Of a stretch of 64,000 nucleotides of DNA, positions 24,954 to 32,757 are shown piece by piece. This DNA comes from an uncultured Afifella sp. GTDB taxonomy: Bacteria; Pseudomonadota; Alphaproteobacteria; Rhizobiales; Afifellaceae. A model generated the notes under the pieces. It was not told the origin of the DNA. It worked only from the letters and a program-made list of their open reading frames with translations, and did not search any database. The stretch is taken from contig CAMYKZ010000002.1 of assembly GCA_947259045.1 (NCBI GenBank), positions 124,821 through 188,820 on the forward strand, given 5' to 3'. The position numbers and the translations under genes were made by a program. Positions within the stretch are counted from its first letter, which is position 1. Every line of letters starts with the position of its first letter.

Positions 24954-25779
24954 GCATGGCGAAGCCGTTATCGCCGATACGGGAGAAGGCCGCCAGATAG
25001 TCCTGTATCCCGAGGATTTCAAATCCCGTCAGAAAAAGCGCCCTCCGCGCGGCTTCCGTTTGCGGGTCGGCAAAACATTCCGCCAGCGCATCGCGGATCT
25101 GCACGGTCTCGATATCCGGCCGGGCTATGGCGGTGACAAACGGCAGCCCCGGGGTCAGCGGCGTTGTGGCGATGCTCTTCAGATGCGAGGCGACTTGCGG
25201 GCAGTCCCGCTGTGCCAGCGCCCAGCAGACGGCATCGATTGCAGCAATGTCAGCTTCACCGGCAGCGACTGCGCGCATTGAACCGAAATGGCTGCCGCTG
25301 ATGATGGCACTGGCAAAATACGGCGTCGGCCCGGCTTCGGCGGAAACCGCAGCCTGCAGGGCTGCAAATCCGGATTGTGAATTGATGCCGTTGATGGCGG
25401 CGTTCCGTCCGGCCATCCCGGCCAGCGACGTTGCCTCTTCGTCGCACCGCACGATGATGTGGCTTGAATAACAGGCCCCTTCGCAACCGGCGACGCCATA
25501 ACAGGGCGTTGCAACAAGACGCAAATGGTCAAGCAGTCCGGCGACAAACGGATAGCCGCAGGTCTGGGCGATGAGCAGGCCGGGATCGCGCCAGATTTCG
25601 GTGTCCGGCCGATTGCGTTCAAGCTGTTCAGGGGCATCCAGTCCGCGCGTGCGCAGCCCCGCCGCCAGCCGCCGCCACAGCACATCATTGGCGAGCCGCA
25701 CCTTCGGCCAGTCGTACATTGGCAAGGCTGCAACAGGGGCCAAAGCCGCAACTGGGGTTGACGCGGCAACCGGCGGCAT
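24883..25779 (-). CDS. PhnD-like phosphate/phosphonate-binding-type protein, no signal peptide
   Basis: About 298 residues. The start ATG shares its A with the TGA of the upstream desaturase (TGATG), so translation is probably coupled; the longer open frame runs into the desaturase gene. LPMYDWPKVRLANDVLWRRL opens a periplasmic-binding-protein-like fold (PhnD family, type 2), with GYPFVAGLLDHLRLVATPCY, GRNAAINGINSQSGFAALQ and SGSHFGSMRAVAAGEADIAAIDAVCW. There is no secretion signal; the N-terminus is a short Ala/Pro/Val repeat (PVAALAPVAALP). A cytoplasmic binding or sensing role is therefore more likely than transport, and no permease is nearby. The last 71 bases overlap dddP on the other strand. 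Confidence 0.82.
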   Translation of the reverse strand: MPPVAASTPVAALAPVAALPMYDWPKVRLANDVLWRRLAAGLRTRGLDAPEQLERNRPDTEIWRDPGLLIAQTCGYPFVAGLLDHLRLVATPCYGVAGCEGACYSSHIIVRCDEEATSLAGMAGRNAAINGINSQSGFAALQAAVSAEAGPTPYFASAIISGSHFGSMRAVAAGEADIAAIDAVCWALAQRDCPQVASHLKSIATTPLTPGLPFVTAIARPDIETVQIRDALAECFADPQTEAARRALFLTGFEILGIQDYLAAFSRIGDNGFAMLIPPGPKAVDPADKSKAAHNHSW

Positions 25780-26678
25780 CACTTCGCCTGCCGGCGCAGA
25801 TGCGGATGAGGCACCGGTTCCTTGGCGCGGAAGGCAAAACGGCGGAACAACTGACCGTATCCGCTGAACCTGTAGGCGGCACCGGCGCAGCCGTCGCGGC
25901 AAAGCTGCGGCAACCGGTACCAGGGCGCGCGCGGATTGGCGTGATGAGCGACATGCAGATTGTTGTTGAGGAACAACAGCGCGAAAAACGGCGACGCCTT
26001 GATGACGACCGTCCGCTGCGCCGGGTCTTCATGCGCCTGATGCTCGGCGAATGTTCGCAGCATCAGCAGCGAATAGGACGGATAGGCGACAGCCACGGCA
26101 TAGAGCCAGAGTGGAAATCCGGAGACCGATAACCAGATCAGCACCGGCACAAGCCCGGCACAATGCCGGAGCCAGCCGGCGATCACCTGTCGGTCCCCTG
26201 CCCGCATGTGCCGGAACTCTGCGGCATAGAATGCCGCCAGCGAAAGCGCCGGGCCGATGGTCAGCCGGCCGGTCAGTGTATTGTTGAACCGCAGCAGCGT
26301 ACGCATGAACGGCCGCAGATCCTGCCAGTCGTGACGCGTCAGGTAGAAACTTTCCGGGTCGTCGTAAGGATCGGTCAGCCGCTCGTTGGCATGGTGGCGC
26401 AGATGCAGGGTTTGAAACCGGCGGTAGGGAATGAAGAGGCCCACGGCAATACTCACCATGCACTCGTTGATCCAGGCCCGACGGGTCGGATGACCATGCA
26501 GAGCCTCGTGGGAGAGCGATGCGTGGAGGGTCGCCACCGCCGCCAGGGCGGGAATGACGATCAACCATAGAAGCGGACTGGAGGAACCGCCCGCAAGAGC
26601 ACTCAAAGCAAACCAGAGCGCATAACATATCACAGCCAGGCCTATCGTCAGCCACTCGACCTGTTTCGCCTTACGCAT
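25779..26678 (-). CDS. Membrane fatty acid desaturase family protein
   Basis: A 299-residue integral membrane protein with four to five hydrophobic segments. The three histidine boxes of the di-iron desaturases are present: HEALHG (about residue 57), HLRHHAN (about 92) and NNNLHVAHH (about 238). The family inserts double bonds or hydroxyls in acyl chains or carotenoid-like substrates using O2. The PhnD-like gene is translationally coupled downstream (TGATG). It diverges from the XRE regulator gene, whose product may control it. Confidence 0.87.
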   Translation of the reverse strand: MRKAKQVEWLTIGLAVICYALWFALSALAGGSSSPLLWLIVIPALAAVATLHASLSHEALHGHPTRRAWINECMVSIAVGLFIPYRRFQTLHLRHHANERLTDPYDDPESFYLTRHDWQDLRPFMRTLLRFNNTLTGRLTIGPALSLAAFYAAEFRHMRAGDRQVIAGWLRHCAGLVPVLIWLSVSGFPLWLYAVAVAYPSYSLLMLRTFAEHQAHEDPAQRTVVIKASPFFALLFLNNNLHVAHHANPRAPWYRLPQLCRDGCAGAAYRFSGYGQLFRRFAFRAKEPVPHPHLRRQAK

Positions 26679-26782
26679 GTATCAGCCCCTTCAAACCCCT
26701 GATAATTATCAGTATTTTTGATTCTCCGGACAAGGAGACAATGCGTCGGTTCCGTTGCGTATGACTTGCAAATAAAAGTTAA

Positions 26783-26819
26783 GTTGTATTTACACAACAT
26801 TATTTGATGTTATCATCAA
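26783..26819. promoter_or_regulatory. Two inverted repeats in the desaturase/XRE regulator divergent region
   Basis: GTTGT-ATTTAC-ACAAC (26783-26798) and TTGATG-TTAT-CATCAA (26804-26819) lie side by side, 18-54 bases before the regulator start. Paired dyads between divergent genes are what an autoregulated HTH dimer would bind. No direct evidence. Confidence 0.45.
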
Positions 26820-26836
26820 TTATTGAGGGGATTGGG

Positions 26837-27676
26837 ATGGACAAGAGAGATCTCGGACCGGTTTTCCGCGGCCGGCTGAAAATTGTGCTTGACCGATTCG
26901 CCGGCAATCAGGCGGAGTTTGCCCGCTCCGTCGGCCTCGACAGATCGGCGCTCAGCCAGTTGCTTGCCGACGGTTCGACGCGGCTGCCACGTGCGGAAAC
27001 CCTGCATGCCATCGCCGAACGCCATGGTGTCAGCCTAGACTGGCTGATGGGGCTCAGCCAGAGCGAACAGTTTGCCGCCGAAATCAAACCGATGCTGGAG
27101 ATCGAGGATACCGATGGCGCCTCCGACGATACCCAGCTTGCACAATGGCATCAGGACGCGATCGGCTACAAGATCCGCTATGTGCCCTCCACCGTTCCCG
27201 ACCTGCTGCGAACCGAAGCGGTGATCGCCTATGAATATCTGCGCGGCCGCGGCGCGGCAGAGGAAACCCAGATCCGCGATGCGGAAAGCCGGCTTGATTA
27301 CAGCCGCCGGCCGGAAACCGACATGGAGGTGTGCATGCCGGTGCAGCAATTGCGGCTGCTGGCGGAAGGCCGCGGCATCTGGTCAGGCCTTGGGCGGGAA
27401 AAGCGAACGATCCAGATTGGCTATATGGCCGATCTGCTGGATGAACTTTATCCCACCTTTCGGCTTTATCTGTTCGACGAACTGGAAAGCTACTCAATCC
27501 CTTATACGGTTTTCGGGCCGAAACGGGCGGCGATCTATGTCGGCGACATGTATTTTGTCCTCAACGCCACCGACACGATCCAGGCACTGAGCAGCCATTT
27601 TAACAATCTGATCAAGCACGCGGTGATCAATGCCCATACCAGTGCGGACTTTCTGCGCGCGCTGAACGTGGAATGA
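26837..27676 (+). CDS. XRE-family transcriptional regulator with large C-terminal domain
   Basis: About 279 residues; ATG 26837 follows GAGGGG, and the 11-codon upstream extension has no ribosome site. Residues about 10-65 form a lambda-repressor-like HTH (NQAEFARSVGLDRSALSQLL, then LPRAETLHAIAERHGVSLDWLMGL). The remaining 200 residues (YMADLLDELYPTFRLYLFDE, PYTVFGPKRAAIYVGDMYFV) may sense a ligand but match no domain I can name. It diverges from the desaturase gene and converges on the lipoprotein gene. Likely regulates the desaturase/PhnD-like operon and itself. Confidence 0.85.
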   Translation: MDKRDLGPVFRGRLKIVLDRFAGNQAEFARSVGLDRSALSQLLADGSTRLPRAETLHAIAERHGVSLDWLMGLSQSEQFAAEIKPMLEIEDTDGASDDTQLAQWHQDAIGYKIRYVPSTVPDLLRTEAVIAYEYLRGRGAAEETQIRDAESRLDYSRRPETDMEVCMPVQQLRLLAEGRGIWSGLGREKRTIQIGYMADLLDELYPTFRLYLFDELESYSIPYTVFGPKRAAIYVGDMYFVLNATDTIQALSSHFNNLIKHAVINAHTSADFLRALNVE

Positions 27677-27689
27677 GCGGCATGGACGT

Positions 27690-28283
27690 TCAGCGTTCCG
27701 GGACGTCGCACAGCGGCACCGAAAACGCTTCGCCGCCGTTATTGCTGACGAGCGACCGCAAATCCATGTCGCGCGCCACGACGAAGAATGAACTGCCGGG
27801 ATCTGTTCTGAGATAGGTGGAAATATGGAGCGGCCCGCGCGGCAATGTTGATGTCCGGCAGCCGGAGGCCTGAATGGAAAGGCTGCCTTTGGTGTCATCA
27901 GGCGCATCTGCCTTCCAGCTTTTTGCCGTCTCCTGCAGAGCTCTGAGGCGTGGGATATCGCGCTCCGAGACACGAAAAATCTCAACGTGAGTACCTGCCT
28001 TCGGCTCCAACCCATCCGCCAGATGTGATGATGCGGCAACCTGTTTTTCGAAGACGAGCCGCAGCTTCTCTTCCGCGTCGATATCCGCCCGCCTGGTGCC
28101 AATTTCCATAACCGCACCGCTATCAGGTACCGACAGCCCGTCCGGCATCCGCACGGCAATCTGAATGTATTGCGGATCGGCGGTCAGGGGATCGAGCCGA
28201 CCCAGTCTTACTGCCGATGGCAGCGGAACATGGCTGCATCCCGCAACGGCAACGAAAAGTAACCCAATAGTCAGGTATCGCAT
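27690..28283 (-). CDS. Predicted lipoprotein of unknown function
   Basis: A 197-residue protein with a lipoprotein signal: MRYLTIGLLFVAVAGC, lipobox VAGC, cysteine at 16. The mature part has no recognised domain; it contains paired cysteines (SGCRTS and a C near the C-terminus, PLCDVPE) that could form a disulfide. It is convergent with the XRE regulator (13 bases between stops) and divergent from the DUF2975 gene. Confidence 0.75.
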   Translation of the reverse strand: MRYLTIGLLFVAVAGCSHVPLPSAVRLGRLDPLTADPQYIQIAVRMPDGLSVPDSGAVMEIGTRRADIDAEEKLRLVFEKQVAASSHLADGLEPKAGTHVEIFRVSERDIPRLRALQETAKSWKADAPDDTKGSLSIQASGCRTSTLPRGPLHISTYLRTDPGSSFFVVARDMDLRSLVSNNGGEAFSVPLCDVPER

Positions 28284-28297
28284 CTGGATTCCTCATG

Positions 28298-28346
28298 TTT
28301 GACATAATTTTTTTATTGTTATACGATAATTTTTTATTGAGTCAAA
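28298..28346 (+). promoter_or_regulatory. Promoter with tandem AT-rich repeats for the DUF2975-HTH operon
   Basis: A consensus -35 TTGACA (28299-28304), 17-base spacer and -10 TACGAT (28322-28327). Two near-identical direct repeats ATAATTTTTT(T)ATTG start at 28304 and 28326, 22 bases apart (two helical turns), and TTTGAC/GTCAAA (28298-28303 and 28341-28346) frame the whole element. This arrangement suits binding by the small HTH protein encoded by the operon. Confidence 0.6.
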
Positions 28347-28361
28347 TTAAGGGATCTGATC

Positions 28362-28922
28362 ATGCCCTCAAGTCGCGCCAAAAGTTCGGCTACGCTCTCC
28401 CGGATCAAATCGGCCAGTCGGATTCTGCAGGGCCTGACATCGTGCGGCATGGTTCTTGTCGCCGGTGTCAGCATCGGATTGATCCTCAATCCGGCCTGGT
28501 TTGACGTTGCGGTCAGCAACGCATTCTCCGCGCTCAATATCGCAAGCGGGATCACGCCGGCTAAACGGTTGGGGTTGATCTGCCTGATGGCTGCCCCGCT
28601 CGCGATCACGCTTTATGGCCTTTGGCATCTGCGCTTGCTGTTCGCTGCATACCGCGATGGCAGGATCTTCGGCGATGAAGCACCAGCCCATCTTTTTAAG
28701 GTTGGGCTTGCCATGGCCGGCAACGCTGCCTCAGTCATTATCGTACATTCGCTCGGCAGCCTGATCCTGACCTGGGACAATCCGCCCGGAAGTCGGCAGT
28801 TCGCCATCAACCTGTCGAGCGACAGCTACACCCTGATCCTGACCGGAGGTCTGCTGATCGTCATTGGCTGGGTGATGCGGGAAGCTGCCCGGATATCCGA
28901 TGAAAACCGCCAGTTCGTCTGA
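28362..28922 (+). CDS. DUF2975 family integral membrane protein
   Basis: A 186-residue protein with four hydrophobic segments (about 25-45, 68-90, 108-130, 150-170). LFAAYRDGRIFGDEAPAHLFKVG is the conserved cytoplasmic loop (usually GEIFT...V..LR.IG) of DUF2975. It is followed after 7 bases by a small HTH gene, the standard partner of this family, in which the membrane protein is thought to control the regulator. AAGGGA precedes the ATG by 7 bases. Confidence 0.85.
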   Translation: MPSSRAKSSATLSRIKSASRILQGLTSCGMVLVAGVSIGLILNPAWFDVAVSNAFSALNIASGITPAKRLGLICLMAAPLAITLYGLWHLRLLFAAYRDGRIFGDEAPAHLFKVGLAMAGNAASVIIVHSLGSLILTWDNPPGSRQFAINLSSDSYTLILTGGLLIVIGWVMREAARISDENRQFV

Positions 28923-28929
28923 AGCGGCC

Positions 28930-29142
28930 ATGTCAATTATCGTCAATCTCGACGTCATGCTCGCCCGCCGGAAAATGCGATCGCGCGAGCTTGCGGAAAT
29001 CATCGGCATTACCGAGCAGAACGTCTCTGTGCTGAAATCCGGCAAGGCCAGGGGCGTTCGGTTCGAAACGCTTGAAAAAATCTGCCGCGCCCTGGATTGC
29101 CAGCCGGGCGACATTCTGGAGTTCCGGGACGAGGACGATTGA
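28930..29142 (+). CDS. Small XRE-family (YozG-like) HTH regulator
   Basis: A 70-residue protein that is almost entirely one HTH domain: SIIVNLDVMLARRKMRSREL, EIIGITEQNVSVLKSGKARG, FETLEKICRALDCQPGDIL. I use ATG 28930; an in-frame ATG ten codons upstream overlaps the DUF2975 stop. Cytoplasmic DNA-binding protein, probably autoregulating the operon through the repeats at 28298-28346. Confidence 0.88.
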   Translation: MSIIVNLDVMLARRKMRSRELAEIIGITEQNVSVLKSGKARGVRFETLEKICRALDCQPGDILEFRDEDD

Positions 29143-29153
29143 AGCCATATTGA

Positions 29154-29981
29154 CTAGCTTCGGAAAAACCGCAGCGCGGCCGAGACGATCGCCTCCGGCG
29201 CATCTTCCTGCATCAGATGGCCGCAGCCGGGTACCTCGATGAATTCGCAGTCGGGGATCATGCCGGCAAGCTCCCTGCCCCGTTCGACCGGTATCCACTG
29301 ATCCTGCATACCCCATAACAGCATCACCGGGCAGCGGATGAAGCCATAGAGATCCTGTACCTCGTCGGTATGTTTGAGGTCCATCTGGGCGATCTGACGG
29401 TAAAAGGCCGGCTGACCCGCCGGCCCGAGCCATGGTGCAAGATAGGGCTCCAGTTCGGTTTCGCTCAGCGGATTAACAACCGTGCCTGAGAGATAGGCTG
29501 CAAGAATCGCGCGCTGCAGATAATCCGGCACACCTGAAAAAGCAGCCTCGTGCTCACGCACATGCTGCACGAAGGGGGAACCCCAGGGGCGGATCGCCAC
29601 CGGATCGAACAGCAGCAGCCGGTCATAATCGCAACTGTTCAGAAGGTGTGCCCGCAGCACGGTCGCGCCGCCGAAATCGTGCGCGATGACCAGCGGCCTC
29701 GCCAATCCCCAATGATCCAGCAATGCCGTCAGAAGTTCGTTCTGCACCCCGAGCGATACATTCTGACCCTCGCCCATCTCAGATTGGCCATAGCCGAGCA
29801 GATCGTAAAGATGGACATGAAAATCATGCGAAAGCTCGCGCGCGATTTTCCGCCAGACATAGGAGGAAAACGGCGTGCCGTGCACCATGACCACCGGCGG
29901 TCCGTCAGGGTTGCCCATCGTATCGCAGGCGACCCGCTGGCCGTTGAAGCGGAAAATCTTCGTCAGGGCCCAGTCGGTCAT
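29154..29981 (-). CDS. Alpha/beta hydrolase with Asp nucleophile (haloalkane dehalogenase/epoxide hydrolase-like)
   Basis: About 275 residues from ATG 29981 (MTDWALTKIF); the longer frame upstream is not protein-like. VVMVHGTPFSSYVW gives the oxyanion-hole HG motif. VIAHDFGGATV has aspartate at the nucleophile elbow, as in haloalkane dehalogenases and epoxide hydrolases rather than serine esterases. VPGCGHLMQEDAPEAI supplies the catalytic histidine, and WGMQDQWIPVERG the acid region. The substrate is unknown. It is convergent with the HTH gene (11 bases between stops). Confidence 0.87.
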   Translation of the reverse strand: MTDWALTKIFRFNGQRVACDTMGNPDGPPVVMVHGTPFSSYVWRKIARELSHDFHVHLYDLLGYGQSEMGEGQNVSLGVQNELLTALLDHWGLARPLVIAHDFGGATVLRAHLLNSCDYDRLLLFDPVAIRPWGSPFVQHVREHEAAFSGVPDYLQRAILAAYLSGTVVNPLSETELEPYLAPWLGPAGQPAFYRQIAQMDLKHTDEVQDLYGFIRCPVMLLWGMQDQWIPVERGRELAGMIPDCEFIEVPGCGHLMQEDAPEAIVSAALRFFRS

Positions 29982-30366
29982 TGTTCGGTTCACCCAATTG
30001 GCGCAACGGTTCCCGAAGATCGCACCGGCTGCCAACCTTGGCAACGTATGTGGCGGAAAAATGATGGATTGGCGGCACCCCATACCCTCATTCGCCATCC
30101 CGGTGATGATCGATGTGCGCTGTGCTGCCTTATGGGTCCGCATCTGCACCGCATCATCAAAGATGCTGCGGTGCGTGCGGGATGACGTTCAGTGGTTTTC
30201 GGCAGTCGGTTTTCGGCGGCTGGATTATCGCAGTTGAACCGCGGACCAATCACGCGAGCGAAACGCAGTGCAGTTTTTCGTCAGGCGTTCCCTTTCAATG
30301 TCATCCCGGGCGCGCCGCGGTGCGAAGTACCGCGGCGGAGACCCGGGACCCACAAGGCCGCAGCAC
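29982..30366. other. 385-base intergenic region carrying a REP-like hairpin
   Basis: No gene supported. Apart from the palindromic element at 30304-30348, the stretch would have to hold the promoter of the hydrolase gene and the 3' end of the ornithine-cyclodeaminase-like gene. Confidence 0.45.
30304..30348. repeat. REP-like nested palindrome
   Basis: Outer stem TCCCGGG/CCCGGGA (30304-30310 and 30342-30348) and inner stem CGCCGCGGT/ACCGCGGCG (30313-30321 and 30329-30337), loop GCGAAGT. The wording TCATCCCGGGCGCG...GACCCGGGACC resembles interspersed extragenic palindromes common in Rhizobiales genomes. It sits between two genes transcribed in the same (minus) direction. Only one copy was noticed in this window. 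Confidence 0.7.
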
Positions 30367-31284
30367 TCAAACCACCCCGGCGATCGCATGCGCCGTCATG
30401 ATATCGAGATGCGCGCCGCCGCCATTCTTGAACAGGGTGATCTCGTCCGCTGATTGCCGGCCCCCTTTTCCAGCCACAAGCGCATGCAGGTCGCCCAGCA
30501 CATCCGCCTCGCCGATCACGCCTGAAGCAAGCGGGATCACCAGTTCGCCGATATCGTGCAATGTGGTCTCGAAACTGTCGACGAACAGCCGTCCGCGCCG
30601 CAGCGCGTCGTCATCGGCTTCGCGCATATGCGGCATGAACGCGCCGACAAGATCGACATGACAGCCAGGTTTCAACAGTGCGCCTTTGATGACCGGTTCA
30701 ATCGTCATCGTTGCCGCAGACACCAGATCGGCCTTGCCCAGCGCCTGATCCAGGTCGGCCACCGGCTCAACTGTCGCATCGAGGCCGTCGAGCCTGCCGG
30801 CGATCTCTTCCGCCCGCGAAAGCGTCCGGTTCCAGATCATCACATGGCGGATCGACGGCCTGACGGTCAGATGCGCCCGGATAAGGGGTTCGGCCATGGT
30901 GCCTGCGCCGACCATCAGCATGATCTCCACGTCCGGGCGTGCCAGCAGGTCAGCGCCCAGCGCGGAATCGCCCGCCGTTTTCCATTTGGTGATCTCGGTT
31001 CCGTCGAGTATGGCGGAAACTGCGCCGGTCCGGTCGTCGAACAGCAGCACCAGACCCTGCACGCTGGGCGCCGGCGGCTGGTTGCCGGGAAATACCGTGA
31101 CAGCCTTGACGCCGCCGGCAACGCCGTCAATCCAGCCCGACCGCACCAGCATTTTGCGCTCGCCGCTCTCAATCAGCGTGTCGCCGACCTTCGCTTTTGC
31201 CATCAGATGGCCAGCCCGCAGCGCTTCCACGACCAGCGGCCAGGTTGCGGTGCGGCGAATATCTTCAGCATTGATCACGCGCAT
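30367..31284 (-). CDS. Ornithine cyclodeaminase / mu-crystallin family protein
   Basis: About 305 residues from ATG 31284. The family fold is clear: VGDTLIESGERKML, GVKAVTVFPGNQPPAPSVQGLVLLFD, ILDGTEITKWKTAGDSALGADLLA, then the NAD(P) motif MLMVGAGTMAEPLIRAHL. Members are ornithine cyclodeaminases, ketimine or pyrroline-2-carboxylate reductases, or alanine dehydrogenases; sequence alone does not choose. The typical arginine/lysine substrate contacts (around RKMLVRSG and ITKWKT) appear kept. Cytoplasmic, amino-acid metabolism. Confidence 0.88.
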   Translation of the reverse strand: MRVINAEDIRRTATWPLVVEALRAGHLMAKAKVGDTLIESGERKMLVRSGWIDGVAGGVKAVTVFPGNQPPAPSVQGLVLLFDDRTGAVSAILDGTEITKWKTAGDSALGADLLARPDVEIMLMVGAGTMAEPLIRAHLTVRPSIRHVMIWNRTLSRAEEIAGRLDGLDATVEPVADLDQALGKADLVSAATMTIEPVIKGALLKPGCHVDLVGAFMPHMREADDDALRRGRLFVDSFETTLHDIGELVIPLASGVIGEADVLGDLHALVAGKGGRQSADEITLFKNGGGAHLDIMTAHAIAGVV

Positions 31285-31414
31285 GGGGGCTCCGATCCGG
31301 TTTGACAGGCGACCCAACCTACCTCACGAAACCGATTGGATCGAGATCCCGTTTCGTGCTTCAGCCAGGTTGCCAGCAAACTCCGCGGCAACGGGAAGTG
31401 CTTCAAGCGGCACA

Positions 31415-32515
31415 TCACCGGCAGGTGAGCGAAACCTCATGTTCGGAGAAATCCTCCAGCGACAGGGCAAACACGCCTTTGTCCGGCCGGTATTCCAGCG
31501 CGATCGTCTTCGGCCACCAGGCGTAGCGGTATTTCGCCGGCTGGCTGATCGGCCATGACAGGCGTTCGCCCATGTTCGCCTCTGCTGCGGCCTGTTGCAA
31601 CGTGGCCAGCGTCAGCGACGCGCCGAGAAAGACAATCTCGCCGTCGAATGTGCCATAAAGGACATTCGGGTTATCGGTGCTGGCATCAGCATCAGCTTGC
31701 TCAGGCCCGCTGGCCAGATTGTAGAGCCCTGTTTCAGGCGGCGTGCGGTCGGCGATGGCAACAATGCCCTGAGGCAGGAAACATCTGTCCGGCCGTTTCG
31801 AAAGCCGCGCGGCCATTTCGGCGACGGTCGACGGAGGTGCGCAGGTTTCATCATCCGATGGGCAGGGTTTCAGCGCCGCCGCCTGCTCCGGTGCCGGCCT
31901 GGCGAAATGCACATCGATATGGGGCTGCGCAAATCCGTCATCGGCCTTGACTGTTTCAGCGCCCGTACTCCAGACAATGTCGACATGGCGGAACGGAAGA
32001 AGGTCTCCGACACTTGGCTTGAAGAGGACCTGTCTGAAGTGGCCGAGATAGGATTGCGGCAGCAACGGCAAAACCGTGTCCGGCTTGCCCGGCGACGCGG
32101 CGGTATCTGATCCGGCGGCCGGAATGCCCTTTAGCGGCGACGGCAGGAAAATGCGCAAGGCCTCCGGGTTACCCTTGCCGTCTTTGACCATCTCCGTGCC
32201 CCAGCCTTTTTGCGAGGCATATTCCTGCAGAACAAGCTCGGCATGCTCGATCGTCCCTTCGACGGGGCCTGCGGCGGGATCTTCAGGAGTTTCCGCTTCC
32301 GCACTGCCAGGTTGTGCGGAGCCCGCCAGCGCCTGCGCACCTGCCGGGTTCGGGGCACCTGCCGGGTCCGGAGCAATCCTTTGCCGCGGCAGCGGTGCGG
32401 GGCCCGCCGAACTGTCAGTGGCAACCACGGCGGAATCCGGAACAATCAGCACCGAGGCAATCCCGGCAAGGATCGCGGCCATGCAACGTGTATGAATATG
32501 CGTCGTGTAGATCAT
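31415..32515 (-). CDS. Hypothetical exported protein with Pro/Ala-rich N-terminal region
   Basis: About 366 residues. After MIYTTHIHTRC comes a hydrophobic stretch (MAAILAGIASVLIVPDSAVVA) that looks like a signal peptide; the true start may be that second Met (32482). Residues about 40-90 are low complexity with imperfect repeats (PDPAGAPNPAGAQALAG). The rest has no family I recognise; it includes DGFAQPHIDVHFARP, a HxDxH pair that could bind metal, and four cysteines (LKPCPSDDETC, DRCFL, LTC). The ribosome site is weak. It diverges from the DUF3604 gene. Confidence 0.65.
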   Translation of the reverse strand: MIYTTHIHTRCMAAILAGIASVLIVPDSAVVATDSSAGPAPLPRQRIAPDPAGAPNPAGAQALAGSAQPGSAEAETPEDPAAGPVEGTIEHAELVLQEYASQKGWGTEMVKDGKGNPEALRIFLPSPLKGIPAAGSDTAASPGKPDTVLPLLPQSYLGHFRQVLFKPSVGDLLPFRHVDIVWSTGAETVKADDGFAQPHIDVHFARPAPEQAAALKPCPSDDETCAPPSTVAEMAARLSKRPDRCFLPQGIVAIADRTPPETGLYNLASGPEQADADASTDNPNVLYGTFDGEIVFLGASLTLATLQQAAAEANMGERLSWPISQPAKYRYAWWPKTIALEYRPDKGVFALSLEDFSEHEVSLTCR

Positions 32516-32757
32516 CGGATCATCGCTGCCGTTTGTACCCGTCGCCGGATTTCCAGCGCGAATTGCCACGAAACCGGGCTGATCAAACGCGCTCAGGCCG
32601 GCAAACACGGTTCCCCTGCCATATCATTGCGCACAAAAACGGCAATTTCCAGTCCTGCCTGATTGCTCCGGCAATGGCATCAGACGCAAACAGACCAATA
32701 GCAAGATCCGCAACAGTTGGATAAGCTTCTTTACTTTCGACACAAACGGACCGATCC

